Assembly (NCBI RefSeq): GCF_900110955.1
Contig: NZ_FOFR01000002.1
Span: forward strand, 124,001-188,000
DNA: 64,000 nt
DNA from: Lentzea xinjiangensis
GTDB lineage: Bacteria > Actinomycetota > Actinomycetes > Mycobacteriales > Pseudonocardiaceae
Direction: 5' to 3'
This document shows, piece after piece, positions 8,488-16,290 of the stretch. Both the position numbers and the translations under genes were made by a program. Under the pieces are notes generated by a model. That model searched no databases. It saw only the letters and a program-made list of their open reading frames with translations, and had not been told where the DNA came from. Each line of letters starts with the position of its first letter. Positions within the stretch are counted from its first letter, which is position 1.

Positions 8488-9285
8488 TCACAGCATATCG
8501 GTGAGGTGGTGAGCAGCTCGTTCCAAGCCCGCAAAGGACGCGGGCGTTGACAACGGGTGCAACGCGTGCACGGCGAGCCGGAAGAGCGTCGCGCGCACCA
8601 GCACCTGCGTCCACTCGTCGAGGTGGCTCCAGCGCTGGAACAGCCCGGCGTCCGCGCCGCCCCAGGCGACGGCGTCCACCGCGATCACGGCCGCGGCCCA
8701 CTCGGCGGGGCGCCAGTACGCGGTGAAGTCGATGACGGCCGGTGGGGCGTTGCCCGCGAACAGCACGTTGCCGAACAGGTCGCCGTGCACGACCTGCGGC
8801 TTGAGGTCGAGCGGCTTGCGGGTCTCCATCAGCAGGTCGAACAGGCGGCCGCCGAGCTCGGCGTCGAGCGGCACGTCCTCCTCGCCCCACGCCTTGCGGT
8901 CGGCGACGGCGAACACGTCGGTGCGCGTGTCGAGGAACCGGGGTCTCGGCAGCCCGGCCGTGGCCTGGTGCAGGCGCTGGGCGACGGAGATGACCTCGTC
9001 GTGGCGCGGCTCGGCCCGGCCGGCGAGGAACTTGGTGGCCGACCAGCCGCCGACGACGTACCGGCCGTCGGTGGACCGCAGCGGACGGCCGACGCGCAGG
9101 TTCGGCACGTTCAGGCCGTCGAGGGTCTTGGCGATCCAGGTGGCCTCGGCCGGCTTGGGCGCCGGCCGGATCGTCGCGTCACCGCAGCGCCACGCGGGGC
9201 CGCCGTCGATGAGCTCCGGTTCGGCGTCACGTGCCCCGAACGCCGCACGCACGTGCGCTGGGGGCGGTTCGGGGGTGCGGGTCAC
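8488..9285 (-). CDS. TIGR02569 family protein (aminoglycoside-phosphotransferase-like fold)
   Basis: A 265-residue protein of an actinobacterial family with a kinase-like fold but no proven substrate. It corresponds in position to Rv3205c next to moeZ in M. tuberculosis. It has the catalytic HGDxxxxN motif (VVHGDLFGNVL) and a downstream VIDFTAYWRP in place of the usual metal-binding DxD/DFG segment. The N-terminal region (WRCGDATIRPAP, then ATWIAKTLDGL) corresponds to the nucleotide-binding lobe. It faces the same way as moeZ, but two hairpins separate the two genes, so it probably has its own promoter. Confidence 0.78.
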   Translation of the reverse strand: MTRTPEPPPAHVRAAFGARDAEPELIDGGPAWRCGDATIRPAPKPAEATWIAKTLDGLNVPNLRVGRPLRSTDGRYVVGGWSATKFLAGRAEPRHDEVISVAQRLHQATAGLPRPRFLDTRTDVFAVADRKAWGEEDVPLDAELGGRLFDLLMETRKPLDLKPQVVHGDLFGNVLFAGNAPPAVIDFTAYWRPAEWAAAVIAVDAVAWGGADAGLFQRWSHLDEWTQVLVRATLFRLAVHALHPLSTPASFAGLERAAHHLTDML

Positions 9286-9314
9286 GATCGGGCACGCTAC
9301 CCGGCTAGACCGTC

Positions 9315-9357
9315 CGGGTGGTGGACCGCGACACGCGGTGATTCACCCCACCACCCG
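9315..9357 (-). terminator. Hairpin downstream of moeZ (distal)
   Basis: A perfect 10-bp inverted repeat (CGGGTGGTGG / CCACCACCCG) with a 23-base loop lies between moeZ and the TIGR02569 gene. It is the second of two successive hairpins read after moeZ. A back-up terminator, or a folded 5' leader for the next gene, are both possible. Confidence 0.45.
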
Positions 9358-9373
9358 AACAGTGCAACGGATC

Positions 9374-9413
9374 ATGAGTGCTTTCGGGCCGCTGAGCACC
9401 CGAAAGCACTCAT
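9374..9413 (-). terminator. Hairpin terminator downstream of moeZ (proximal)
   Basis: A perfect 15-bp inverted repeat (ATGAGTGCTTTCGGG / CCCGAAAGCACTCAT) with a 10-base loop starts six bases after the moeZ stop. It is long and stable but lacks a strong U-run, as is common for actinomycete terminators. Confidence 0.7.
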
Positions 9414-9418
9414 CACCG

Positions 9419-10591
9419 CTAGTACGTCGGCAGGCTGGGATCGACCTCGCGGGCCCACGCCAGCACGCCGCCACCGACGTGGACGGCGTCGGAGAACCCT
9501 GCCTTGTGCAGCGCCGCGAGCGCCTCGGCCGACCGCGCGCCGGACTTGCAGTGCAGCACCAGCGGCTTGTCCTGCGGCAGCTCCGACAACGCCTCACCCG
9601 AGAGGATCCGGTCCTTCGGGATCAGCACCGAGCCGGGGATCTTCACGATCTCGTACTCGTGCGGCTCGCGGACGTCCACCAGCAGGAAGTCCTCACCGGA
9701 CTCCTGCTTGTGCTTGAGCTCGAGCGGCGTGATCGTGTTGCCCGCGGCCGCCTGCTGCGCGTCCGTGGACACGACACCGCAGAACGCCTCGTAGTCGATC
9801 AGCTCGGTGATCTTCGGCGACGCCGGGTCCTTGCGGATCTTGATGGTCCGGTAGCTCATCTCCAGCGCGTCGTAGACCATCAGGCGGCCCAGCAGCGGGT
9901 CGCCGATGCCCGTGAGCAGCTTGATCGCCTCGGTGACCATGATCGAGCCGATCGACGCGCACAGCACGCCCAGCACGCCGCCCTCGGCGCAGGAGGGGAC
10001 CATGCCGGGAGGCGGCGGCTCCGGGTAGAGGTCGCGGTAGTTGAGGCCCTGGCCGTTCGGGGCGTCCTCCCAGAAGACGCTGACCTGGCCCTCGAACCGG
10101 AAGATCGAACCCCACACGTACGGCTTGCCCAGCAGCACCGCGGCGTCGTTCACCAGGTAGCGCGTGGCGAAGTTGTCCGTGCCGTCGAGGATCAGGTCGT
10201 AGTCGCGGAAGATCTCCAGCGCGTTCTCGGAGTTCAGGTGCGTCTGGTGCAGGACGACCTTCACGAACGGGTTGATCTCGGCGACCGAGTCGCGCGCGGA
10301 CTCCGCCTTGGGACGGCCGACGTCGGACTGGCCGTGGATGACCTGGCGCTGCAGGTTCGACTCGTCCACGACGTCGAAGTCGACGACGCCGAGCGTGCCG
10401 ACCCCGGCCGCGGCCAGGTACAGCAGTGCCGGGCTGCCCAGGCCGCCCGCGCCGACGACGAGCACCTTCGCGTTCTTCAGCCGCTTCTGCCCGTCCACCC
10501 CGACGTCCGGGATGATCAGGTGCCGGCTGTACCGCGCGACTTCTTCCTTGGTCAGCTCCGCGGCTGGCTCAACGAGCGGCGGAAGCGCCAT
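9419..10591 (-). CDS. moeZ: Adenylyltransferase/sulfurtransferase MoeZ
   Basis: Activates ubiquitin-like sulfur-carrier proteins (MoaD/CysO type) by adenylating their C-terminus and then transferring sulfur, for molybdopterin and cysteine synthesis. The protein has an N-terminal ThiF/E1-like domain (GAGGLGSPALLYLAAAGVG, DGTDNFATRYLVND) and a C-terminal rhodanese domain with active-site cysteine in LHCKSGARSAEAL. The start at 10591 (MALPPLVEPA) was chosen because GAGGAGG ends six bases upstream; a more distal ATG at 10597 would touch the Shine-Dalgarno, and an open frame to 10630 has no support. The 390-residue length matches the mycobacterial enzyme. Supplying molybdopterin fits the nitrate reductase nearby. 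Confidence 0.93.
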   Translation of the reverse strand: MALPPLVEPAAELTKEEVARYSRHLIIPDVGVDGQKRLKNAKVLVVGAGGLGSPALLYLAAAGVGTLGVVDFDVVDESNLQRQVIHGQSDVGRPKAESARDSVAEINPFVKVVLHQTHLNSENALEIFRDYDLILDGTDNFATRYLVNDAAVLLGKPYVWGSIFRFEGQVSVFWEDAPNGQGLNYRDLYPEPPPPGMVPSCAEGGVLGVLCASIGSIMVTEAIKLLTGIGDPLLGRLMVYDALEMSYRTIKIRKDPASPKITELIDYEAFCGVVSTDAQQAAAGNTITPLELKHKQESGEDFLLVDVREPHEYEIVKIPGSVLIPKDRILSGEALSELPQDKPLVLHCKSGARSAEALAALHKAGFSDAVHVGGGVLAWAREVDPSLPTY

Positions 10592-10670
10592 GCTCATCCT
10601 CCTCGACGAATGTCTCCGTGTCCGAGACAACGTCTACCCTGCCTCGGCTCTTCCCCGTTGGAAAGCCGTC

Positions 10671-11666
10671 TCAGCCTGCGGGAAACGCGTTCGGCTTGCA
10701 CACCTTGCCGTCGGCCGGCACGACGTCCTGGCCCGCGTTGAGCTGCGACACGAAGTCGTTCGAGACGCCGAACGTCTGCTGCATCATCACCGGGGCCGGG
10801 GCGTCGTTCTCCGGACAGGGCGCGTGCTGGCTGCCCAGGGCGTGACCGACCTCGTGGTTGATCACGTAGGTGCGGTACCCGGCCAGGTCCGAGCCGTAGG
10901 CCATGGCGCCGCGCACCCAGCGGGCGACGTTGATGACCACGCGCTCGGTCGGCGGGTGGTAGCAGGAGGTCTCGAACGGGATCTCCTTGCCGCAGAGCGT
11001 GTGGGTCGTCTTCGTGGTGGTCAGCGCCACGACGAAGTCCGGGTTCTGGTTCGCCTCCACCCGTTGCAGCGCGACCTGCTTGGTGCCGATCCAGCTGCGC
11101 GGGTCGGACAGGATCCCCTCGACCGTGCGCGCGAACGCCGCCGCGTCGTCGTTGTAGTCGGCGGGCTTCACGCCGTCCTCGATCGCGATCGCGTACCTGC
11201 GGAACTTCGGCGCGTTCCCCTCGCCGACGCGGGGACCGCTGCCGGCGACCACCTTGAACGTGCCGACGCCGTCCTGCGAGAAGTCCGGACCGGCGGGCAG
11301 CTCCGCGGTCGGGATCTTCAGGTCCGGCTTCTTCGCGGGCAGCTCGGACGGGGGTGCCTCCGGCGTGCTCACGGGCGTCTCGGCGGCGTTCGTGCCGCCG
11401 CCCCCGCCGATCCCCGGCGTCTTCGGCTGGACCGTGTCGAGGACCACGAGCGCGGTCAGCACGAGCAGGACCGGGATCGCGTAGATGCGCCACCCGTAGC
11501 TGGCGACGAGCCGCCGCACGCCGCGGCGCTGCGGGGCGCGCCGGGGCGCGGTGGCGCCTTCCGGCTCCCAGGCGGCCGCGAGCGGTTCCGCGCTGGTCCG
11601 GCGCTCGCCGCGACGGTAGCGGTCAGCGGGCGGAGCAGAACGTCCTCGCTCGGGGGCGCGATTCAC
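10671..11666 (-). CDS. DUF3152 membrane-anchored putative metalloprotease
   Basis: A 331-residue protein with an Arg-rich cytoplasmic N-terminus, one transmembrane segment (about residues 57-76, IYAIPVLLVLTALVVLD), a Pro/Gly-rich linker and an extracytoplasmic DUF3152 domain. The domain contains HEVGHALGSQH, an exact HExxHxxGxxH zinc motif of the metzincin kind, so a cell-surface metalloprotease is likely although no substrate is known. It corresponds in context to Rv3207c beside moeZ. The GTG start at 11666 follows a GGGGGG-type ribosome site. There is a 79-bp gap to moeZ downstream. Confidence 0.85.
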   Translation of the reverse strand: MNRAPERGRSAPPADRYRRGERRTSAEPLAAAWEPEGATAPRRAPQRRGVRRLVASYGWRIYAIPVLLVLTALVVLDTVQPKTPGIGGGGGTNAAETPVSTPEAPPSELPAKKPDLKIPTAELPAGPDFSQDGVGTFKVVAGSGPRVGEGNAPKFRRYAIAIEDGVKPADYNDDAAAFARTVEGILSDPRSWIGTKQVALQRVEANQNPDFVVALTTTKTTHTLCGKEIPFETSCYHPPTERVVINVARWVRGAMAYGSDLAGYRTYVINHEVGHALGSQHAPCPENDAPAPVMMQQTFGVSNDFVSQLNAGQDVVPADGKVCKPNAFPAG

Positions 11667-11706
11667 GCCCCCCAGGATCGCACACGGCCCGTGCGGCCTT
11701 CGCCGC

Positions 11707-12660
11707 TCACCAGGTGCCGCGGTCGACCGCCTCCCACATGCCCAGCACGGCCCTGGCGACGGTCGCGGGCCGCTCCATCTGGGCGACGTGCCCGGTGCGC
11801 GGGAGCACCAGCAGCCGGCCCTTGGGCAGCAGCCGCGCCGTGCGGGGTGCCTTGCGCACGCTGACGAGCCGGTCGTTCTCGCCCCACAGGACCAGCGTCG
11901 GCGCCTTGACCAGCGGCAGCGTCCGCCACAGCGACCTCGGTCCCGGCAGGAGCCAGCTCTGCATCAGCCCGAACGTGCTGCGGTTGAGCGCCTGGCTCGC
12001 CCACCGCTGCCGGGCCCGCTCCTCGTTCTCCCTGATCGACTCCTCGATGCGGTGGTCGGGCACCAGGCTCGGGTCGGCGAAGCACAGCTCGAGCATCTGC
12101 CGGGTGCGCTCGTGCGGAGACAGCTTCGCGAGCTCCCGGCGCACCCTCGGCCCGATGATCGGCAGGACCGCGAGCGCCATCCGCGGGTCCGACATGCGGT
12201 CCAGGCGCGGCCTGAGGTCGGGCACCGCCGGCGAGACGAGCGTGAGCGTCCTGACCAGGTCCGGCCTGGTCGCGGCGGTGATGACCGAGATCGCGCCGCC
12301 CATGGAGTTGCCGAACAGGTGCACGGGTTCGCCGAAGGTCTCGAGGTACTTGACCACCGTGCGGGCGTGCGTGGTGAGGCTGAAGTCGTAGCCCTCGATC
12401 GGCTCGGAGCGGCCGAAGCCGGGCAGGTCGATCGAGTGCCCGCTGACGTGTTCGCGCAGCTGGGCGGCGAGGTCGGTCCAGTTGGTCGCGGACCCGCCGA
12501 GCCCGTGCACGTAGACGGCGGGCGGCCCGTCGCCCGGCGTGGCTCTGACGTGCACCTCGTGGTCGTCGATCCGGTGGAACTCACCTGGCCACGGCGCCTG
12601 CGACGTGTCCAGCGGTGGGAGCGCGACCGTGGACAGCGGGGCGGGAATCAGCGTGCTCAC
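11707..12660 (-). CDS. Alpha/beta hydrolase
   Basis: A 317-residue alpha/beta-fold hydrolase of unknown substrate. Visible elements are the oxyanion-hole HGLGGSATNW (about 50), DLPGFGRSEP (about 80), the nucleophile elbow GNSMGG with Ser (about 118), and the late LWGENDRLV acid and RTGHVAQME histidine regions. It has no signal peptide, so it acts in the cytoplasm. It is divergently oriented from the TetR gene at 12788 with a 127-bp shared upstream region, and that regulator may control it. The position between DUF3152 and TetR is reminiscent of the lipase-like genes around Rv3203, but orthology is not shown. Confidence 0.82.
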   Translation of the reverse strand: MSTLIPAPLSTVALPPLDTSQAPWPGEFHRIDDHEVHVRATPGDGPPAVYVHGLGGSATNWTDLAAQLREHVSGHSIDLPGFGRSEPIEGYDFSLTTHARTVVKYLETFGEPVHLFGNSMGGAISVITAATRPDLVRTLTLVSPAVPDLRPRLDRMSDPRMALAVLPIIGPRVRRELAKLSPHERTRQMLELCFADPSLVPDHRIEESIRENEERARQRWASQALNRSTFGLMQSWLLPGPRSLWRTLPLVKAPTLVLWGENDRLVSVRKAPRTARLLPKGRLLVLPRTGHVAQMERPATVARAVLGMWEAVDRGTW

Positions 12661-12787
12661 CAGACCAGGATGCGGGAAAGAAGCCGAAGATGGTTCCCGG
12701 ATGTCGGCTACCAGCGAGTAAGGTTGCGCTCACGCCTCGGTGAGGCAACCCCTCCCCGACGGCTGGATAACTCGTGCTGGAGGCACC

Positions 12788-13417
12788 ATGACGGAGACGG
12801 CGCAGAGCGCACCCGCAGGCAGGGGCGTTCGACTGCCGCGCACCGCCCGCCGCGCGCAACTGCTGGCAGCGGCGCAGGACGTGTTCGTCACCAACGGCTA
12901 CCACGCCGCGGCGATGGACGAGATCGCGGAGCGCGCGGGCGTGTCCAAGCCGGTGCTGTACCAGCACTTCCCCGGCAAGCTCGAGCTGTACATGGCCCTG
13001 CTCGAGTCCCATGTGGACGAGCTGGTCGGCCGGGTCCGCGCCGCCATCGGGTCCACGACGGACAACAAGCTGCGCGTGCGCGCCGCCGTGGCCGCGTTCT
13101 ACGACTTCGTGGACGGCGAGGGCCAGGCGTTCCGGATGGTCTTCGAGTCCGACCTGCGCTCCGAGCCCGCCGTGCAGCAGGCCGTCGAGCGCGCGACCAC
13201 CGACTCGGTCGACGCGATCACCGACACCATCACCGCCGACGCCGGCCTCGACCCGGAGCGGGCGCGCCTGCTGGCCGTCGGGCTGGTCGGGCTCTCGCAG
13301 GTCACCGCCCGGTCGTGGCTCGCGGACAACCGGCGGGTGCCCAAGGAGGACGCGGTCGCGCTGATCTCCAACCTGGCGTGGCGCGGCATCGGCGGCGGTT
13401 TCCCGCTCCAGCACTGA
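12788..13417 (+). CDS. TetR family transcriptional regulator (Rv3208-like)
   Basis: A 209-residue TetR regulator. The N-terminal helix-turn-helix runs from about residue 20 to 65 (RAQLLAAAQDVFVTNGYHAA, then DEIAERAGVSKPVLYQHFP), followed by an all-helical ligand domain. The start at 12788 is supported by CTGGAGG five bases upstream; an in-frame GTG at 12740 lies before that site. Its place in the moeZ-helicase block matches Rv3208 in M. tuberculosis. Likely targets are its own promoter and the divergent hydrolase gene. It ends at a strong bidirectional terminator. Confidence 0.87.
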   Translation: MTETAQSAPAGRGVRLPRTARRAQLLAAAQDVFVTNGYHAAAMDEIAERAGVSKPVLYQHFPGKLELYMALLESHVDELVGRVRAAIGSTTDNKLRVRAAVAAFYDFVDGEGQAFRMVFESDLRSEPAVQQAVERATTDSVDAITDTITADAGLDPERARLLAVGLVGLSQVTARSWLADNRRVPKEDAVALISNLAWRGIGGGFPLQH

Positions 13418-13421
13418 CAAC

Positions 13422-13454
13422 GATGTAGGGGCCTCGCCGCGGCGAGGGCCCCTA
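13422..13454. terminator. Bidirectional terminator between convergent genes
   Basis: Near-perfect inverted repeat (TGTAGGGGCCTCGCCG / CGGCGAGGGCCCCTACA, one bulged G) with almost no loop. It fills the 44-bp space between the convergent TetR and alpha/beta hydrolase genes. Confidence 0.85.
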
Positions 13455-13461
13455 CACCTGG

Positions 13462-14244
13462 TCACATCAGCGCGGCTATCCGCCTCGCGACGTCCTCAGG
13501 CCGTTCCAGCGGCAGCATGTGCCCGGTCCTCGGGTAGATCACGAACTCGGCCGACGGCAACGCCTCGGCGAGCACCCGCGAATGCCGCATGGGCGTCAGA
13601 ACGTCCCAGGACCCCGCCATCACCACGGTGGGGACGTCCGACAGCACCGCCAGCGCTTCCTTGCGCTGGTGCAGCGTCAGCTCCCGGCGGATCCCGACGA
13701 ACGCCTCCCCGCACGTGTTCCCGGCCATCATCGCGGCGGCGCGCACGTCGGCCCAGCGCGGCCGGCGGCCGAACGTGACCCGCAGGCCCGGCGCGATCAG
13801 GCGGCCGAACCCGACCTTGGCCCGCTTGGCGAGCCAGCGCCCGGCGAGCCGTTCCAGCCCGCTCAGCGGAGGCAGGTCACCGCACGACGTGGCGACGAGG
13901 GCCACTCCCGCGACGCGCTCGAACAGCTCGGGGCGCTGCTCGGCCAGCGCCATGATCGTCATGCCGCCCAGCGAGTGCCCGGCCAGCACGAGCCGCCCGG
14001 TGGGCGCGTGCGCCTCGATCACGGCCGCGAGGTCGTCGGCCAGCTCGGAGATCGACCCCGTGCAGCCCGACGACCTGCCGTGGCCGCGCACGTCGTAGCG
14101 GACCACGCGCCCCGGCAACGCCGCGGCCACGCGGTCCCACGTGGTCAGGTCCATGGTCCAGCCGTGCAGCAGGACGGCGGTCACGTCCGAGCCGGCCGGT
14201 CCGGACGTGACGACGTTCAGCCGATCAAGAACGAGCGGCGCCAC
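13462..14244 (-). CDS. Alpha/beta hydrolase, second gene of the diiron-oxygenase operon
   Basis: A 260-residue alpha/beta hydrolase. Motifs are LLHGWTMDLTTWDRV (oxyanion region), YDVRGHGRSSG, nucleophile elbow GHSLGGM, the acid in MAGSWDVLTPM and the catalytic His in YPRTGHMLPLE. The GTG start at 14244 (MAPLVLDRL) has GGGGA eight bases upstream and overlaps the preceding gene by 28 bases. The long open frame further upstream is antisense-free but lies inside the diiron-oxygenase gene in another frame and was rejected. Co-transcription with the oxygenase suggests it hydrolyses an oxidised ester, amide or lactone intermediate; the substrate is unknown. Confidence 0.82.
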   Translation of the reverse strand: MAPLVLDRLNVVTSGPAGSDVTAVLLHGWTMDLTTWDRVAAALPGRVVRYDVRGHGRSSGCTGSISELADDLAAVIEAHAPTGRLVLAGHSLGGMTIMALAEQRPELFERVAGVALVATSCGDLPPLSGLERLAGRWLAKRAKVGFGRLIAPGLRVTFGRRPRWADVRAAAMMAGNTCGEAFVGIRRELTLHQRKEALAVLSDVPTVVMAGSWDVLTPMRHSRVLAEALPSAEFVIYPRTGHMLPLERPEDVARRIAALM

Positions 14245-15104
14245 GAGCGCATCCCCGGCTTTCCGACGAGTCCGGCATCGTCCAGGAACGACATGATCCG
14301 CTCCCCCGACCAGCGGATGGTCTCCTGGAACTTCGGGTTGGCCAGCGCCTGGCGGTGCGCCTCGCGCACGTCCAGCCCCACGGCCGCGTAGACCCGCGGG
14401 TTGATGATCGCGCGAGTGATCATCATCGACACGTACCCGATGAGCCACTTCTGGTAGGGCTTCTCGTAGCCCTTGAGCTCCGCCATGCCGCGCTGCAGCT
14501 CCTCGCGCGCGAACCGCACGTGGCGAGCCTCCTCCAGCACGTGGATGCGGTTCACCATCCGCACGATCGGCTGGACGGTCTCGTCGTTCATCGCCTCGCG
14601 CTGCAGGCGGTCGAGGATCTCCTCGGCGACCAGGATCGAGCCGTACATCGCGGGGCCGTAACCGATGACCGGCAGCAGCTTGCCCAGCCGGTGCGTGTGC
14701 CTGGTCGGCCCGTACGCCGGGCAGCCGACCCGCTCGACCAGGCGCGCGAACATCGTCGAGTGCCGGCACTCGTCGGCGACCTCGGTGAGCGCGTACTGGG
14801 CGTGCCGCGTGGTCGGGTCGGTGTTGTAGACGACCTTCACCAGCATCTGCATGAGCAGCAGCTCGAACCACAGGCCCACCGACGCGATGGACGCGAGCTC
14901 GTGCTTGGACAGCTCGATGCGCTGCTCGGGCGTCAGCGAGTCGTACATCGGGGTGCCGTAGAGCGAAATGCGCTGTTCAGGGATGTAGAAGAGGCCCTCC
15001 ACCAGAGGTGCGGACCAGTCGATGTCCACCTCAGGGTCGTAGAACTTCTCCGCGGACGACTTGAGCAGCCGCTCCGCTGTCTTCTCCCGATCGGCGACCC
15101 TCAT
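14217..15104 (-). CDS. AurF-like diiron oxygenase
   Basis: A 295-residue, all-helical protein of the AurF/diiron oxygenase family (PF11583 type). These enzymes use a dinuclear iron site and O2, the best-known reaction being N-oxygenation of arylamines. Metal-ligand-like motifs appear in order: ELSKHELASI (about 85), ADECRHSTM (about 135), AEEILDRL (about 180) and LEEARHVRFA (about 215). The gene is divergent from a TetR gene across a 61-bp region with two tandem palindromic operators. It overlaps the downstream hydrolase gene, forming a two-gene operon that looks like a self-contained, repressible oxidation module inserted in the Rv3205c-3213c-like block. Confidence 0.83.
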   Translation of the reverse strand: MRVADREKTAERLLKSSAEKFYDPEVDIDWSAPLVEGLFYIPEQRISLYGTPMYDSLTPEQRIELSKHELASIASVGLWFELLLMQMLVKVVYNTDPTTRHAQYALTEVADECRHSTMFARLVERVGCPAYGPTRHTHRLGKLLPVIGYGPAMYGSILVAEEILDRLQREAMNDETVQPIVRMVNRIHVLEEARHVRFAREELQRGMAELKGYEKPYQKWLIGYVSMMITRAIINPRVYAAVGLDVREAHRQALANPKFQETIRWSGERIMSFLDDAGLVGKPGMRSWRRSFLIG

Positions 15105-15125
15105 CGGTTGCCCTCCCCGGTAAGT

Positions 15126-15156
15126 GTTACTTTAGGTAACGGTTACTTCTGGTAGC
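15126..15156. promoter_or_regulatory. Tandem palindromic operators in the diiron-oxygenase/TetR divergent promoter
   Basis: Two copies of GTTAC-N5-GTAAC are phased 16 bp apart. The first (15126-15140) is perfect; the second (15142-15156) has one mismatch (GTAGC). They sit directly upstream of both divergent genes, ten bases before the regulator's ATG. This is the expected arrangement for TetR autoregulation and control of the oxygenase operon. Confidence 0.75.
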
Positions 15157-15165
15157 GTGCGTCAC

Positions 15166-15849
15166 ATGGCACGCACTGTCAAGGGGCCGGACGCGCGACG
15201 TGAGCGGTGGAAGGGTCATCGCGAGCAGCGCAGGGCGGAGTTCGTGGAGGCCACGATCGCCGCCGTGGCCAGGAAGGGCCCCGACGTCGGCATGGAGGAC
15301 GTCGCCGCGGAGGCGGGCGTCAGCAAGCCCGTGCTCTACCGGCACTTCACCGACAAGTCGGACCTCTACCTCGCCGTGGGCCAGAAGGCGACCGAGCTGC
15401 TGATGGACCGGATGGGTCCCGCGCTCGCCGCCGACGGCCCGATCCGCGAGCGCATCCGGCGCATCGTCGACGCCTACCTCTCGGTGATCGAGGACAACCC
15501 GAACCTGTACCGGTTCGTGGTCAAGGGGTCCTTCGTGGACCGCCCGGTCGAGAAGGACGTGGTGCAGGAGGACAAGGACCTCATCGCCTCGACCCTCGCC
15601 CGGATCCTCGGCGACTACCTGCGCGCCTTCGACATGGACTCCGGCGGCGCCGAGCCGTGGGCGCACGCGCTCGTCGGCATGGTGCAGAACGCGGGCGACT
15701 GGTGGCTCGACCGCCAGACCATGTCCCGCGAGAACCTCAGCGACTACCTCGCCACGATCATCTGGCACGCCATCGACGGGCTGTTGCGCTCCGGTGGCAT
15801 CCAGGCGGACCCGGAACGGCCACTCACCCCGCTGCGATTGGTGGACTGA
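15166..15849 (+). CDS. TetR family regulator of the diiron-oxygenase operon
   Basis: A 227-residue TetR regulator. The helix-turn-helix is at about residues 20-70 (EFVEATIAAVARKGPDVGME, then EDVAAEAGVSKPVLYRHFT) with a C-terminal ligand-binding domain. ATG at 15166 (MARTVKGPDARRERW) is preferred over the GTG at 15157. Tandem GTTAC/GTAAC palindromes immediately upstream are the likely operators. The stop overlaps the next start (ATGA), so it is co-transcribed with the DUF4873 gene. Its likely role is a ligand-released repressor of 14217-15104 and of itself. Confidence 0.87.
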   Translation: MARTVKGPDARRERWKGHREQRRAEFVEATIAAVARKGPDVGMEDVAAEAGVSKPVLYRHFTDKSDLYLAVGQKATELLMDRMGPALAADGPIRERIRRIVDAYLSVIEDNPNLYRFVVKGSFVDRPVEKDVVQEDKDLIASTLARILGDYLRAFDMDSGGAEPWAHALVGMVQNAGDWWLDRQTMSRENLSDYLATIIWHAIDGLLRSGGIQADPERPLTPLRLVD

Positions 15850-16163
15850 TGAGCGAGCACGAGCACGACGAAGAGGGCTACACGGGTCCGGCAACCCTGG
15901 TCTTCGGCTCCGACGAGGTGGCCGTGGACGTGGAGCTGCGGGGCTACTTCCAGCCGATCGACGGCCGCTACCACTGGTACGGCCGCGTGAAGGCCAACGA
16001 CGAGGTCACGAGCCGGGTCGAGGGCGGAGCGCGGACCGCGCTGCTGCGCACCCCCACCGGGCAGGCGGAGGGCACGCTGACCGACCAGGACCCGTGGGGC
16101 CGCTACCGGGTCGGCGGCATCTCGACACCGCCGTACCGGATCGAGGAACCCGCCCAGCACTGA
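15849..16163 (+). CDS. DUF4873 domain-containing protein
   Basis: A 104-residue cytoplasmic protein matching the small actinobacterial DUF4873 family. Features are an acidic N-terminus (MSEHEHDEEGYTGPA), strands with ELRGYFQPIDGRYHWYGRV, then DPWGRYRVGGISTPPY. In other proteins this domain is found alone or fused to flavin monooxygenases, which fits the neighbouring oxygenase; this link is an inference. The start codon overlaps the TetR stop (ATGA). Its stop codon lies inside the first unit of a triplicated 16-bp repeat. Confidence 0.8.
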   Translation: MSEHEHDEEGYTGPATLVFGSDEVAVDVELRGYFQPIDGRYHWYGRVKANDEVTSRVEGGARTALLRTPTGQAEGTLTDQDPWGRYRVGGISTPPYRIEEPAQH

Positions 16164-16194
16164 ACCCGCCCAGCACTGAGCCCGCCCAGCACTG
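16147..16194. repeat. Three tandem copies of a 16-bp unit across a stop codon
   Basis: AACCCGCCCAGCACTG occurs at 16147-16162 and 16163-16178, then again with one change (AGCCCGCC...) at 16179-16194. The first copy encodes the end of the DUF4873 protein, and its TGA spans the junction with copy two. This is consistent with recent slippage or duplication of the gene's 3' end. Confidence 0.9.
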
Positions 16195-16245
16195 GACCGC
16201 CGAGCACGGCAAGCCGCTGAACAGCGGAAACCCGCCGAACAGCGA

Positions 16246-16276
16246 AAGAGCCCCGGTCATCACGACCGGGGCTCTT
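16246..16276. terminator. Bidirectional terminator (DUF4873 / DUF3107)
   Basis: A perfect 13-bp stem (AAGAGCCCCGGTC / GACCGGGGCTCTT) with a 5-base loop lies between convergent genes and is flanked by short A and T runs, so it can act in both directions. Confidence 0.88.
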
Positions 16277-16290
16277 CTTCGCCGTACGGC

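Noticed and set aside
13462..14871. 469-codon fusion of the alpha/beta hydrolase with an upstream domain
   Set aside because: The upstream part is a shadow frame of the diiron-oxygenase gene; the hydrolase motifs begin only after 14244.
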